Assembly: GCA_963733885.1 (NCBI GenBank)
Contig: CAVTES010000007.1
Coordinates: 1 to 64,000 of the forward strand
From: JACVRW01 sp963733885
Lineage (GTDB): Bacteria > Actinomycetota > Thermoleophilia > Solirubrobacterales > Thermoleophilaceae
Direction of reading: 5' to 3'
DNA length: 64,000 bases
Shown: piece by piece, positions 50,445-58,801 of the stretch
Numbering within the stretch: the first letter of the stretch is position 1
Layout: each line of letters opens with the position of its first letter
Made by a program: the position numbers and the translations under genes
Notes under the pieces: model-generated
Databases searched by the model: none
What the model was told of the DNA's origin: nothing
The model's input: the letters and a program-made list of their open reading frames with translations, nothing else

Positions 50445-51028
50445 GCGAATCCCCCCGCCGCGTAGCCCTCCGCCAGCTGGCGCCTCAGCTTGTCGAGCCC
50501 AAGCCGCATTCTCCCCTTGACGGTACCGATCGGCTCGTCGAGCAACTCGGCGATCTGGCTGTGGCTGAAGCCACCGAAGTAGGCCAGCTCGATCGCGCGG
50601 CGCTGCTCGTCCGGGAGCGTCTCGAGCGCGGTGCGCACGCTGCGCGCCTCCTCACGCCGGGCCGCCTCCACGTCGGTGCGCACGGGCGCCTCGTGGCGCT
50701 CCTCCACGCCGTCGAGCGTCTCGCGCCGGCGGTCGTGCACCGCGCCGCGGCGCAACGCGTCGATGGTCCGGTTGTGCACGATGCCGAGCACCCAGTTGCG
50801 CACGCTGCCGCGCGACTGGTCGTAGCGCAGGCGACTGCGCCAGATCGACAAGAAGGCCTCCTGCGTGATGTCTTCAGCCGTCACGCGGTTCCCCACCATC
50901 CGGTAGGCGAGCGAGAAAGCGGGGCCGCCGTGACGGTCGTAGATCAGCTCGAATGCGCGCGGATTGCCGTCGGCCACGAGCTGCATCACCTCCTCGTCGG
51001 CGAGTTCGCGGATATCGCGGGCCACCAC
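50441..51028 (-). CDS. sigK: ECF sigma factor (SigK-like)
   Basis: 195 residues from GTG 51028. Region 2: AFELIYDRHGGPAFSLAYRM, then VTAEDITQEAFLSIWRSRLR; region 4: ALETLPDEQRRAIELAYFGG, FSHSQIAELLDEPIGTVKGR. The immediately downstream overlapping gene is an RskA-type anti-sigma factor, the arrangement of SigK-RskA. Which stress it answers is not shown. The DUF4383 gene diverges from its start. Confidence 0.9.
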   Translation of the reverse strand: MVARDIRELADEEVMQLVADGNPRAFELIYDRHGGPAFSLAYRMVGNRVTAEDITQEAFLSIWRSRLRYDQSRGSVRNWVLGIVHNRTIDALRRGAVHDRRRETLDGVEERHEAPVRTDVEAARREEARSVRTALETLPDEQRRAIELAYFGGFSHSQIAELLDEPIGTVKGRMRLGLDKLRRQLAEGYAAGGFA

Positions 51029-51082
51029 GAACCATTCTTTCGCGCCGCAGGGAGAATCGGATCAGTCGCGAATCTCGTCACG

Positions 51083-51505
51083 ATGGAGACCCGTTCCGCC
51101 GCGGAGGCGTTTGCGCTGGTAATCGGCGCCACGCTCGTCGTCGCCGGGGTCGCGGGCTTCTTCTACAACGCGAGCTTCGGCACGGGCGACGGCACCGACC
51201 GCGACGCGCTGCTCGGCATCCTCGACGTGAACGGCTGGCACAACCTGGTGCACATCCTCACCGGCGTGATCGGGCTGGCTGTGTCCGGCGCGTATGACGG
51301 CTCGCGGCTCTACGCGCTCGGCTTCGGCGGGATCTACCTCGTGCTCGCCCTGCTCGGCTTCGTGGCCGGGGACGGGGACGAGATCTTCAACCTGATCCCG
51401 GTGAACACGGAGGACAACGTGCTGCACCTGTTGATCGGGTTCGCGGGAGTGGGCGCGGGGCTGCTGACGCCGTCGACGCCGGCGCCGAGCACCTCAGCGG
51501 TGTAG
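51083..51505 (+). CDS. DUF4383 membrane protein
   Basis: 140 residues from ATG 51083, four hydrophobic segments: ALVIGATLVVAGVAGFFYN, NGWHNLVHILTGVIGLAVSG, LGFGGIYLVLALLGFVAGDG, and NVLHLLIGFAGVGAGLLTP. GWHNLVHILTG and NVLHLLIG are DUF4383 signatures. Function unknown. Divergent from sigK, and its 3' end overlaps the 51494-51829 gene by 12 bases. Confidence 0.8.
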   Translation: METRSAAEAFALVIGATLVVAGVAGFFYNASFGTGDGTDRDALLGILDVNGWHNLVHILTGVIGLAVSGAYDGSRLYALGFGGIYLVLALLGFVAGDGDEIFNLIPVNTEDNVLHLLIGFAGVGAGLLTPSTPAPSTSAV

Positions 51506-51829
51506 CCGCTTCTCCAGGTCCTCGGCGACGTCGCGCAGGCCGCGCTCGAGCGCCTTGAGGCCGCTCGAGGGGCGCTTCTTCTGCTGCTGGCGCGCGCGCA
51601 CCAGCACGAGCCCGCCGGCCGCCAGGCTGCCCACGACCACGGCCGCGGCCGGGCGCACCCAGTTGCGCGGGTCGCGCATCGCCGAGAGCTCCCAGTCGGC
51701 GAGCTCCTCGGCCGCCGCCTCGGTCAGCTCGGACAGCCCGCGCTCAAGGCGGTCGCTGAGCGCCTCCGGCGGTTCAACCGGGGTCAGCGCCAGTCGCAGC
51801 AGCCGTTCGACTCGTTCCGCGTCAGTCAT
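51494..51829 (-). CDS. Single-pass membrane protein coupled to an ECF sigma gene
   Basis: 111 residues. The start (MTDAERVERLLRLALTPVEP) overlaps the upstream sigma factor stop by 8 bases. Residues 57-77 form one transmembrane helix (RPAAAVVVGSLAAGGLVLVR), with a helical cytoplasmic N-terminus (LSDRLERGLSELTEAAAEEL) and a charged tail. Gene order and coupling suggest an anti-sigma factor, but no zinc HxxxCxxC motif is present, so it may be a non-classical one. Confidence in a real gene is good; the role is inference. Confidence 0.72.
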   Translation of the reverse strand: MTDAERVERLLRLALTPVEPPEALSDRLERGLSELTEAAAEELADWELSAMRDPRNWVRPAAAVVVGSLAAGGLVLVRARQQQKKRPSSGLKALERGLRDVAEDLEKRLHR

Positions 51830-52349
51830 CGCTCAGTCCCTGCTCGAGCTGCTTGATCGCTCGATGGATCAACACCTTCGTGGCACCTTCGGTGCGGTCC
51901 ATCGTCCGCGCGATCTCCTTGTTGTCCATGCCGAGCGCGAAGCGCATGATGAGGGCCTCGCGGCGGTCGTCCGGCAGCTTCGACACCCCCTCGAGCACCT
52001 CCTTCACCTCCTCGCGCCCCTCGACCATCTCCTCCGTCCCCTTCGGGGCGGTGAGCACCGCCGCGTCGTCGAGTTGGGTCACCGGGCGACGCGAGCGGTC
52101 GCGGTAGTAGTTGGCGGCGAGGTTGTGGGCGATCCGGATCAGCCACGGGCGGAGCGGCCTGCCGTTCGACTCGCGCTGCGCGCGCTCGAAGTGCCGGTAG
52201 GCCTGGAGAAAGGTCTGCTCGGTCAGGTCCTCGGCGTCGTGATGGTTGCCGATCCGGTAGTAGGAATACGAGTAGACGTCGCGCAGGTGTGCCTTGTACA
52301 GCTCCGTGAAGTCGCGGTCGAGCTTCTGCTTGTCCGTGACCTCGTCCAC
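51822..52349 (-). CDS. ECF sigma factor
   Basis: 175 residues: FTELYKAHLRDVYSYSYYRI, HHDAEDLTEQTFLQAYRHFE (region 2) and LPDDRREALIMRFALGMDNK, IARTMDRTEGATKVLIHRAI (region 4). ATG 52349. The 52.37 kb PlsC-GpsA gene ends 20 bases upstream in the same direction and may be co-transcribed. Its overlapping downstream neighbour is a membrane protein of unknown class. Confidence 0.9.
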   Translation of the reverse strand: MDEVTDKQKLDRDFTELYKAHLRDVYSYSYYRIGNHHDAEDLTEQTFLQAYRHFERAQRESNGRPLRPWLIRIAHNLAANYYRDRSRRPVTQLDDAAVLTAPKGTEEMVEGREEVKEVLEGVSKLPDDRREALIMRFALGMDNKEIARTMDRTEGATKVLIHRAIKQLEQGLSDD

Positions 52350-52369
52350 TCATGTGCAGCGTACGGCGT

Positions 52370-53989
52370 TCAGGCCGCGCGCGTATGGCGCTTCGGGTTC
52401 GCACTCCTGACGCTCTCGAGCCACTGCTCGGGTGAGGTCTCGCCGTCGAGCACGCGCCGCAGCCCGGTGGTCACGGGTGCCTCGATGCCCTCGCGCGCGA
52501 AGGCCTCGGTGAGGAGCGGCACGGTGGCGAGCGACTCGGCTTTCCGCTGCGGGGCCGCCTCGGCCTGACCGGCATTGATGCCGGCGCCGGCCAGTCCGGC
52601 GAAGGTCTCGCTGCGCCCGCCGCTCGCCACGGCCAGCTCGTGGACCTCGGAGAAGATTCGCCCGGCTGCGGCGCCGGCGAGGTTGGCGCCGCGCGTTGCT
52701 GCCGCGGCGCCGGCAAGGGCGGCGGCGTTCCTGGCGGCGGCGGCGAGCTCGGCGCCCGTCACGTCGTCCGTCGCGTCCGCCGTCAGGCCGCCGGCCTCGA
52801 GCACCTCACGCAGCTGGCGGCGCAGGTCCAGATCGCGTGTGGCGACCACCACCGACGCGCCCACCTCGATCGCCTCGCGCGCGTGCGCGTGACCCGCCAG
52901 GCTCGCCACTGCCCGGGCATGCACGCGCTCGGCCACGTATGCGGTCGGCGTGGTGCCGAGCGGCGGCACGAGGCCCCTCGACGCGACGAGCACGGCGCTG
53001 CGCTCGCCCACGCGCGCGCCGATCTCGCCGACGGCGGCCGGGAGGTCGCTGCACGGCACGGCCAGCACCACGAGGTCGACGCCCGCGAACTCGATCTCCG
53101 GCACGGCGCGGCAGCGGATGGCCTTGTCGAGCGTCACGCCGGGCAGGTACTTGGTGTTCTCGCGGTCAGCGTCGAGCCGCTCGGCCTGCGCGGCGGTGCG
53201 GCAGCCGAGCTGCACGTCGAGGCCGGCGCGGGCCAGCACGACGGCGGCTGCGGTGCCCATGCTGCCGGCGCCCACCACGGCGGCCGTGCGAAGCGGCGGC
53301 AGCCCGCCGAGCCACTCCCACTGAAGGCCGACGCACGGCCAGATGCGCTCGGTGACCTCGTGGGCGAGGAACGGCGACGGGTTCTCCACACGCGGGAAGG
53401 TGAGCGGCGGGCCGAAGCGCATGTGGACCTTGACGGGCCGGATCCTCCAGCCGGCGCGGGCGCGCTCCGAGCCTGTGATTGCGATCGGCACGACCGGGGC
53501 CCCGCTCTGGAGCGCCAAGCGGCCGACACCGCGCTTCGGCTTCGCGAGCGATCCCGTCCTGATGCGGGTGCCCTCGGGGAAGATCACCACGGCCTCGCCG
53601 CGATCGAGCAGATCGAGGGCGGTCTTCATCGACTCCTCGTCCGCCTCGCCCCGGCGGATCGGGAACGCGCCAATGCAGTTGAGTAACCAGCCGAGGATCG
53701 GGTTCTTGAACAGCTCCTGCTTGGCCACGAAGTAGATCGGGCGCGGGAGGCAGATGCCGATCGCGAACGGGTCCAGGAAGCTGCGGTGGTTGGCGGCGAG
53801 CACGACCCCGCCGTCGGGGATGTGCTCGCGGCCGAGCCGGCGCAGCCTGAAGTAGACGAGGATGCTGGTCTTCAGGACCCAGCGGAGCGGCCAGTAGACC
53901 AACGGATGTACGCCACGGCGACGCGTGCGCTCGTGGTAGACGGCGAGATCGCGCGGGCGCATGAGACCCTTGTCACCCTCCTCCGACAT
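52370..53989 (-). CDS. PlsC-type acyltransferase fused to GpsA-like dehydrogenase
   Basis: 539 residues, two enzymes of phospholipid synthesis in one chain. Residues about 30-225: lysophosphatidate acyltransferase with NHRSFLD (67-73), FPEGTR (137-142) and PIAITGSERA. Residues about 233-539: glycerol-3-phosphate dehydrogenase Rossmann GAGSMG (240-245), NTKYLPG (278-284) and the C-terminal ASGGRSETFAGLAGAGINAG. The usual catalytic Lys in the GALKN region is Arg (R420 in AAAARNAAAL), so the dehydrogenase half may be inactive or altered. It could make and acylate glycerol-3-phosphate or use the second half as scaffold. ATG 53989. Confidence 0.88.
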   Translation of the reverse strand: MSEEGDKGLMRPRDLAVYHERTRRRGVHPLVYWPLRWVLKTSILVYFRLRRLGREHIPDGGVVLAANHRSFLDPFAIGICLPRPIYFVAKQELFKNPILGWLLNCIGAFPIRRGEADEESMKTALDLLDRGEAVVIFPEGTRIRTGSLAKPKRGVGRLALQSGAPVVPIAITGSERARAGWRIRPVKVHMRFGPPLTFPRVENPSPFLAHEVTERIWPCVGLQWEWLGGLPPLRTAAVVGAGSMGTAAAVVLARAGLDVQLGCRTAAQAERLDADRENTKYLPGVTLDKAIRCRAVPEIEFAGVDLVVLAVPCSDLPAAVGEIGARVGERSAVLVASRGLVPPLGTTPTAYVAERVHARAVASLAGHAHAREAIEVGASVVVATRDLDLRRQLREVLEAGGLTADATDDVTGAELAAAARNAAALAGAAAATRGANLAGAAAGRIFSEVHELAVASGGRSETFAGLAGAGINAGQAEAAPQRKAESLATVPLLTEAFAREGIEAPVTTGLRRVLDGETSPEQWLESVRSANPKRHTRAA

Positions 53990-54036
53990 CGGTTTCAGCT
54001 ACCCGCATCCGGGCGTGGCGTTACGCTGGCGGGCAG

Positions 54037-54567
54037 ATGGAGCTGCGGCGAACGGTTAACGGAGCGGTGGCCGGGGCGGTGGCGGCCGCTGTCTGGGCGG
54101 CTCAGCAGCCGCTTGACAAGCGGGTCTTCGGCTCCAGCTGCGACGACGTTGAGCTGCTCGGCAAGCTCGTCACGCGCGAGTCGGGGTGGCAGGCCGCGGG
54201 CTTTGCAATGCACGTTGCGAACGGCGCGGTCTTCGGCGCCGCCTACGCGCTGGTGCGCCCGCTCGTGCCGCTGCCGGCTGTGGTGACGGGCGCCACCGCG
54301 GGACTGGTCGAGCACGCCGGCTTCTGGCCGTTCACCCGGTTCATCGACCGACACCATCCGGCCCGCTCCGGGCTGGAGCCGCTGTGGGGCAACCAGCGCG
54401 CGTTCGCGCAGGCGGCGTGGCGCCACCTGCTGTTCGGCGTGACCCTGGGCGAGCTCGAGCGGCGCCTGAACGCCGAGGGCGAGTTCGAGCCGCTCGAGGG
54501 CGTGCCGGTATCGTCGAACGGCCACGGAAACATCGAGCGGGCGGCCGTGGGGGCGGGCGAGTCGTAG
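54037..54567 (+). CDS. Membrane protein of unknown function
   Basis: 176 residues with several short hydrophobic segments (NGAVAGAVAAAVWAAQQP, AMHVANGAVFGAAYALVRPL, LPAVVTGATAGLVEHAGFW) and a polar C-terminus. The glycine-rich paired segments resemble DUF-type small membrane proteins. ATG 54037. Followed after 41 bases by the alpha/beta hydrolase; no functional link can be inferred. Confidence 0.65.
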   Translation: MELRRTVNGAVAGAVAAAVWAAQQPLDKRVFGSSCDDVELLGKLVTRESGWQAAGFAMHVANGAVFGAAYALVRPLVPLPAVVTGATAGLVEHAGFWPFTRFIDRHHPARSGLEPLWGNQRAFAQAAWRHLLFGVTLGELERRLNAEGEFEPLEGVPVSSNGHGNIERAAVGAGES

Positions 54568-54608
54568 CGGTCTTTGCCGGCTCGCGAGGTCCGCCGGGGG
54601 CCATTGCG

Positions 54609-55637
54609 GTGGCCGGAGCGCTCCTTGCGGCGCTTGCATCGGCTTCGCCGGCCGATGCCGTCCCTGCCGAGGTCCGGGCCTACGACCTGGGCCGGATCAT
54701 GCTCCAGACACCCGGGCCGATCGGGCCGATGCCGGTCCGCCTGCGGGGCGCAATCGGAGCACCCGTCACGGCCGGACGGCACCCGATCGTGCTCGTCCTT
54801 CACGGCCGCAACGAAACCGGCTGCCCGGAGGGGCCGGCCGACACTCCTACGTGGCCCTGTTTCGCGCGCGAGAACCGCTACGACCTCGGGCTGCGCCATG
54901 TGGTGCGCTCGCTCGCCGAGCGCGGGATCGTGGCCGTCGCCCCGAGCCTGGGCGGCGCCTTCACCGCCGGCTGGGGCGAGCCAAACGACCCCGACCGCTG
55001 GCCGAGAATCGTCAACCGGACCCTCGGTCAGGTCGCACGCGAGGCCGCCGCGGGCGGCGGGCGCTTTGGCGTCGCGTTGCAGGGCCGCGTGAACCTCCGC
55101 CGGGTCGGCATGCTCGGGCATTCGCTGAGCGGGCACCACGTGGTGCGGGCGGCGCGGAGGCGAGCCGACAACGACTCGCCCGCCGACATCTCCCGCGGCC
55201 GCGGTCCGCTCCGAGCGCTGTTCCTGCTGACCCCGGTGGCGCAAGGCGCGGTGTTGCCCGACCTGCCCACCACGGTCGTGCTTGCCTCGTGCGACGGAGA
55301 CACCGGCCCGATGGGCCGTGTGTACCTGCGCCAGGCACGCCGCCAATCGGACCGCACACGTCCCGTGGTGCTGGCACGGCTCGAGGGCGCGAACCACAAC
55401 TACTTCAACCGGAGGCTGGCGCAGTTGGGAGCTGACGATGCCCCAACCGGCAAGCCGCGCTGCCGCCGTCCGCGACGCCTGACCGCCGGCGTGCAACAGC
55501 GCTGGCTCGACCTGGCGGCAGCGGACTTCTTCGCGGCGACGCTGCGCGGAGCCCGCCGCCCCACGTGGCTACGCCTGGGCGCCCCGCGCCCGAGCCGCGT
55601 CTACGGACGGCGAGTGCTGGTCCGGCGAGCGGGCTGA
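54609..55637 (+). CDS. Exported alpha/beta hydrolase
   Basis: 342 residues from GTG 54609, beginning with a short hydrophobic stretch (AGALLAALASASPADA) that may be a signal peptide; upstream codons are in another gene's tail, so the exact start is uncertain. Triad: GHSLSG (nucleophile S in GMLGHSLSGHH), D in SCDGDTGPMG, H in EGANHNYFNRR. Oxyanion VLHGRNETG. The mature protein is Arg-rich. Family: secreted lipase/cutinase-like esterases; substrate unknown. A histidine-phosphatase gene follows 11 bases later. Confidence 0.75.
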   Translation: MAGALLAALASASPADAVPAEVRAYDLGRIMLQTPGPIGPMPVRLRGAIGAPVTAGRHPIVLVLHGRNETGCPEGPADTPTWPCFARENRYDLGLRHVVRSLAERGIVAVAPSLGGAFTAGWGEPNDPDRWPRIVNRTLGQVAREAAAGGGRFGVALQGRVNLRRVGMLGHSLSGHHVVRAARRRADNDSPADISRGRGPLRALFLLTPVAQGAVLPDLPTTVVLASCDGDTGPMGRVYLRQARRQSDRTRPVVLARLEGANHNYFNRRLAQLGADDAPTGKPRCRRPRRLTAGVQQRWLDLAAADFFAATLRGARRPTWLRLGAPRPSRVYGRRVLVRRAG

Positions 55638-55648
55638 GCGTCCTGCCG

Positions 55649-56185
55649 GTGTCCCTCTGGCTGGCGCGTCACGGCGAGACGGTGGAGAACGCGGAGGGGC
55701 GCATCCTCGGGCGACGCGATCCTCCGCTCAGCCCGGCCGGGATCGCCCAGGCCGAGGCGCTTGCCCGCCGCCTGAAGGACGCCGGCATCGCAGCCGTGTG
55801 GGCTTCGCCGCTGCGGCGCGCGCGGGAGACGGCCGAGATCGTGGGGCGGGCGCTGAGCATCGAGCCCGTAGTGCTCGCCGACCTCGTGGAGTCCGATCGC
55901 GGCGACTGGGAGGGGCGGCGCGGCGCGGAGCTCGCGAACGAAAGCCCCGACCTGCATGCAGCCTTCATCGCAGGCGACCCCTCGTTTCGCTTCCCCGGCG
56001 GGGAGTCGATGGCCGAGCAGCTCACCCGCACCCGCTCGGCGCTCGCGGAGGTCAGAGCCGGGCCGCTACCCGCGCTCGTGGTAGCGCATGCCGGCACGAT
56101 TCGCGCGGCGCTGGCGGACTCCGGGGCGCCCATGCCTCCGGAGTCCGCGCTGGCGCACGGCGGCGTGGTGGAGCTCCCGCTCTAG
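55649..56185 (+). CDS. Histidine phosphatase superfamily protein
   Basis: 178 residues from GTG 55649: the catalytic LARHGETVENAEG (RHG at residue 7), EAEALARRLKD, ASPLRRARETAEIVG, then VESDRGDWEGRRG and a second His in VVAHAGTIRAAL. Phosphoglycerate mutase-like fold; CobC/GpmB/SixA-type activity cannot be distinguished. Adjacent to the hydrolase gene, possibly co-transcribed. Ends 60 bases before a hairpin at 56246-56285. Confidence 0.85.
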   Translation: MSLWLARHGETVENAEGRILGRRDPPLSPAGIAQAEALARRLKDAGIAAVWASPLRRARETAEIVGRALSIEPVVLADLVESDRGDWEGRRGAELANESPDLHAAFIAGDPSFRFPGGESMAEQLTRTRSALAEVRAGPLPALVVAHAGTIRAALADSGAPMPPESALAHGGVVELPL

Positions 56186-56245
56186 TGACCTGAGGTGGAA
56201 GTTCGGCGTCAGCTTCCCGAGCGGCTGGGCGTGGCTGGCGACGCA

Positions 56246-56285
56246 CACGGGATGAGTCGATGCCGAAGCATCGGCGATTCCCGTG
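56246..56285. terminator. Two-level hairpin between convergent genes
   Basis: Outer arms CACGGGA (56246-56252) and TCCCGTG (56279-56285); inner arms CGATGC (56258-56263) and GCATCG (56268-56273) around CGAA. It lies between the ends of the phosphatase (plus) and dhaK (minus) genes, so it could serve as a bidirectional terminator. Confidence 0.55.
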
Positions 56286-56344
56286 GGTGGCGCTAGGCGC
56301 GTCCAGACGCCGGGAAGGTGCGCGCGAACTGACGACTCAGGTCT

Positions 56345-57340
56345 CTAGAAGACTCGGGCCGCGATCTCGGCCGGGGCCTCGAAGAGCTCCTTGAGCTCGT
56401 CGTCGACCTTGACGAGGGTCACCGAAGCGCCCGCCATGTCGAGCGACGTGCAGTACTCGCCCACGTAGGAGCGCCACACTTCGACCCCACGCTCGGCCAG
56501 CTGCTCGTGAGCGCGCCCGTACAGGATGTAGAGCTCCGAGATCGGCGTGCCGCCGAGCCCGTTGATCATCAGCCCGACCTCGTCGCCCGACTCGTAGGGC
56601 AGGTCCGTGACAACCGCCTCGAGCATCTCGTCGATGATGTTGTTGGCGGTCGTGAGCTTCTCCCGGCGACGCCCGGGCTCGCCGTGGATGCCCACACCCA
56701 TCTCGATCTCGTCGTCACCCAACTCGAACAACGGTGAGCCCTTCGCGGGAGGCGTGCAGGACGTGAGCGCCATGCCCATCGAGCGCGTCACCGAGTTGAC
56801 TCGCTCTCCCAGCGCGACCAGCGATTGCAGGTCGTCGCCCCGGTCCGACGCGGCCCCGAGTGCCTTGATCACGAAGAAGTTGCCGGCCACGCCGCGGCGT
56901 CCGACCGTATAGGTGGAGTCCTTCACCGCCACGTCGTCGTCGACGATGACCGTGCCGATCTCGATGTCCTCGGCCTCGGCGAGCTCCCGGCCCATGTCGA
57001 AGGCCATCCTGTCGCCGGTGTAGTTGTTGATGATGTGCAGGACGCCCTTGGCGCTGTTGAGAAGCTTGCTCGTCTCGTAGACGTAGTCCGAGGGCGGAGC
57101 GGAGAAGACATCGCCCGGGCAGGCCGCGTCGAGCATCCCGGGGCCGACCGCCATCACGTGGGCGGGCTCGTGTCCGGAGCCCGAGCCCTGGACGATCGAG
57201 ACCTTGTCGTCCCGCGGGACGTCTGCCCGCATGATCAGGTTGTACTCGGGCACGTAGCGGAGCGTGCCGGGATTCGCCAGCTCGATTCCCTTGAGCATCT
57301 CGGGAACGAACTGCTGCGGATCGTTGACGAACTTCTTCAT
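56345..57340 (-). CDS. dhaK: Dihydroxyacetone kinase, DhaK subunit
   Basis: 331 residues from ATG 57340 (AGGAGGAG nearby). MKKFVNDPQQFVPEMLKGIE, LRYVPEYNLIMRADVPRDDK, SIVQGSGSGHEPAHV, and the DHA-binding H219 in GVGIHGEPG (E. coli H218) with GMLDAACPGDVF. It binds dihydroxyacetone covalently; DhaL (next gene) provides ADP or ATP. No DhaM PTS protein is encoded nearby, so an ATP-dependent form is likely. Last gene of fba-HAD-dhaL-dhaK. Confidence 0.93.
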   Translation of the reverse strand: MKKFVNDPQQFVPEMLKGIELANPGTLRYVPEYNLIMRADVPRDDKVSIVQGSGSGHEPAHVMAVGPGMLDAACPGDVFSAPPSDYVYETSKLLNSAKGVLHIINNYTGDRMAFDMGRELAEAEDIEIGTVIVDDDVAVKDSTYTVGRRGVAGNFFVIKALGAASDRGDDLQSLVALGERVNSVTRSMGMALTSCTPPAKGSPLFELGDDEIEMGVGIHGEPGRRREKLTTANNIIDEMLEAVVTDLPYESGDEVGLMINGLGGTPISELYILYGRAHEQLAERGVEVWRSYVGEYCTSLDMAGASVTLVKVDDELKELFEAPAEIAARVF

Positions 57341-57371
57341 GTAACTCCTCCTCCTGCCCGGTGGCCCGGGC

Positions 57372-58016
57372 CTAGACGGTGGTGGGGCGCCACGCCGAGC
57401 TGACGCGCTCGAACAGCACCGCGATCGCAATCGCGCCGGCGTCGACGGACTCTCTGCTGCGCTCGCCGGAGTACGCGGCCCGGCCGCGCTTGGCGAGCAT
57501 TCCCTTGGTTGCCTCCGCGCTCTCGCGCGCGGTCTCGGCCGCCCCTGCCAGCGCGTCCGGTGCGGCGGCGCCCCCGGCGAACTCCTTCTCCAGCCGGTCG
57601 GTCGCGGGAATGAGGGCATCGAGCAGCGTCTTGTCGCCGAGATCCGAGTCCCCGCGCTGCTTGATCCCCTCGATGGCGGCGCGAAGGGCCGCAACCGCAT
57701 CGTCCGCGGACGGCTCTGGGCTGTCCTTGAGCGCCACCCCCGCGCGCAGGAACGCGGTGCCCCAGATCGGCCCCGATGCCCCGCCGACACGACTCGACAG
57801 CACGAGTGCTGTCTTCTTCAACAGACCCGCGACATCGTCGTACTCCATCGTGTCCCAGTCATCGACCACCTTGCCGAAGCCCCGGGCAAGGGAGTAGCCG
57901 AAGTCTCCGTCGCCGACCACGGCGTCGAGGTCGCAGAAGTACTTCTCGTTCTCCAAGGCCGTGTCGGCGATGGTGCGCACCAGTTGCTCGGCGTCGCGCA
58001 GGGCGGCGTCGCTCAT
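57372..58016 (-). CDS. dhaL: Dihydroxyacetone kinase, DhaL subunit
   Basis: 214 residues from ATG 58016. DAVVGDGDFGYSLARG supplies the metal/nucleotide Asp motif, with SSRVGGASGPIWGTAFLRA and GDKTLLDALIPATDRLEKEF typical of DhaL. It phosphorylates DhaK-bound dihydroxyacetone to DHAP, using ATP if no PTS is present. The start overlaps the HAD stop as ATGA and the dhaK start follows 31 bases after its stop. Operon context: aldolase and HAD phosphatase upstream. Confidence 0.93.
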   Translation of the reverse strand: MSDAALRDAEQLVRTIADTALENEKYFCDLDAVVGDGDFGYSLARGFGKVVDDWDTMEYDDVAGLLKKTALVLSSRVGGASGPIWGTAFLRAGVALKDSPEPSADDAVAALRAAIEGIKQRGDSDLGDKTLLDALIPATDRLEKEFAGGAAAPDALAGAAETARESAEATKGMLAKRGRAAYSGERSRESVDAGAIAIAVLFERVSSAWRPTTV

Positions 58017-58801
58017 GTGACCTCCCTTGGGGCAGGGACCGTCAGGCACGCCTGAAGGTCGTTCAATGTGATGTACGGCCCGGGCTCGGCCGGGCCGCGA
58101 TTGGCGAGGACCTCGGCCGTCTCGCCGGGGTCGCCGAGACTCGACACCACGAGCACGGCCTCCGAGAAGTCCTCACCACCCGTGTAGCTGCTCACGGTGA
58201 CGACGCAGCGCAGGCCTGCGGCGACGGCCGCCCGGAGGCCGTTGCGCGAGTCCTCGATGACGATCGTCTGGTCCGGGTCCGCGCCGGTGCGCTCAAGTGC
58301 CAGCAGGTAGATCCCGGGGTCGGGCTTCTTGGCCGGGACGGCGTCGCCTGCGAGGACGCTGAATTGGGCCGCCTTCTCCTTCCCGACCGCGTGCTCGAGC
58401 GTGGCCCGCACGGACTCCTCGGCCGAGGTCGAGGCGACCGCGAGCGTCCAGCCCGCCGCGATCGCCTCGTCAACGATGCGGGCCACGCCCGGGCGGCCGG
58501 GCACCTCGCCCGCGTGAACCCGCGCCTTGTAGGCGGCGGTCTTCGTCTTGTGCCAGCGGGCGATGAGCTCGCGCTGGCCCTCGGATTCGGCCGGGAGTCC
58601 GTTCTCGCGCACGAACTCCTCGGTCAGAAGGGACGCCATGCGCTCCTTGCCGCCGCCGATCAAGAGCTTTTCGGCGTATTCCGAGTCCGACCAGCGGACC
58701 GGCAGGCCCTCCTGGGCGAATGTCTCGTTGAAGGCCGGGAGATGCCCGAAGCGCTCGGTGTCCGCCAGCACGCCGTCGCAGTCGAAGAACAACGCCGGCA
58801 T
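58013..58801 (-). CDS. HAD-family phosphatase (CbbY-like)
   Basis: 262 residues: catalytic FFDCDGVLADTERFGHLPAF (D-x-D at 7-9), VASTSAEESVRATLEHAVG, then AKKPDPGIYLLALERTGADP and VIEDSRNGLRAAVAAGL with the final Asp. HAD subfamily I, cap C1, as in CbbY/PGMB. Whether it dephosphorylates a sugar phosphate or mutates it is unknown; in this operon it may act on an aldolase product. Its ATG abuts the aldolase stop and its stop overlaps dhaL. Confidence 0.88.
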   Translation of the reverse strand: MPALFFDCDGVLADTERFGHLPAFNETFAQEGLPVRWSDSEYAEKLLIGGGKERMASLLTEEFVRENGLPAESEGQRELIARWHKTKTAAYKARVHAGEVPGRPGVARIVDEAIAAGWTLAVASTSAEESVRATLEHAVGKEKAAQFSVLAGDAVPAKKPDPGIYLLALERTGADPDQTIVIEDSRNGLRAAVAAGLRCVVTVSSYTGGEDFSEAVLVVSSLGDPGETAEVLANRGPAEPGPYITLNDLQACLTVPAPREVT

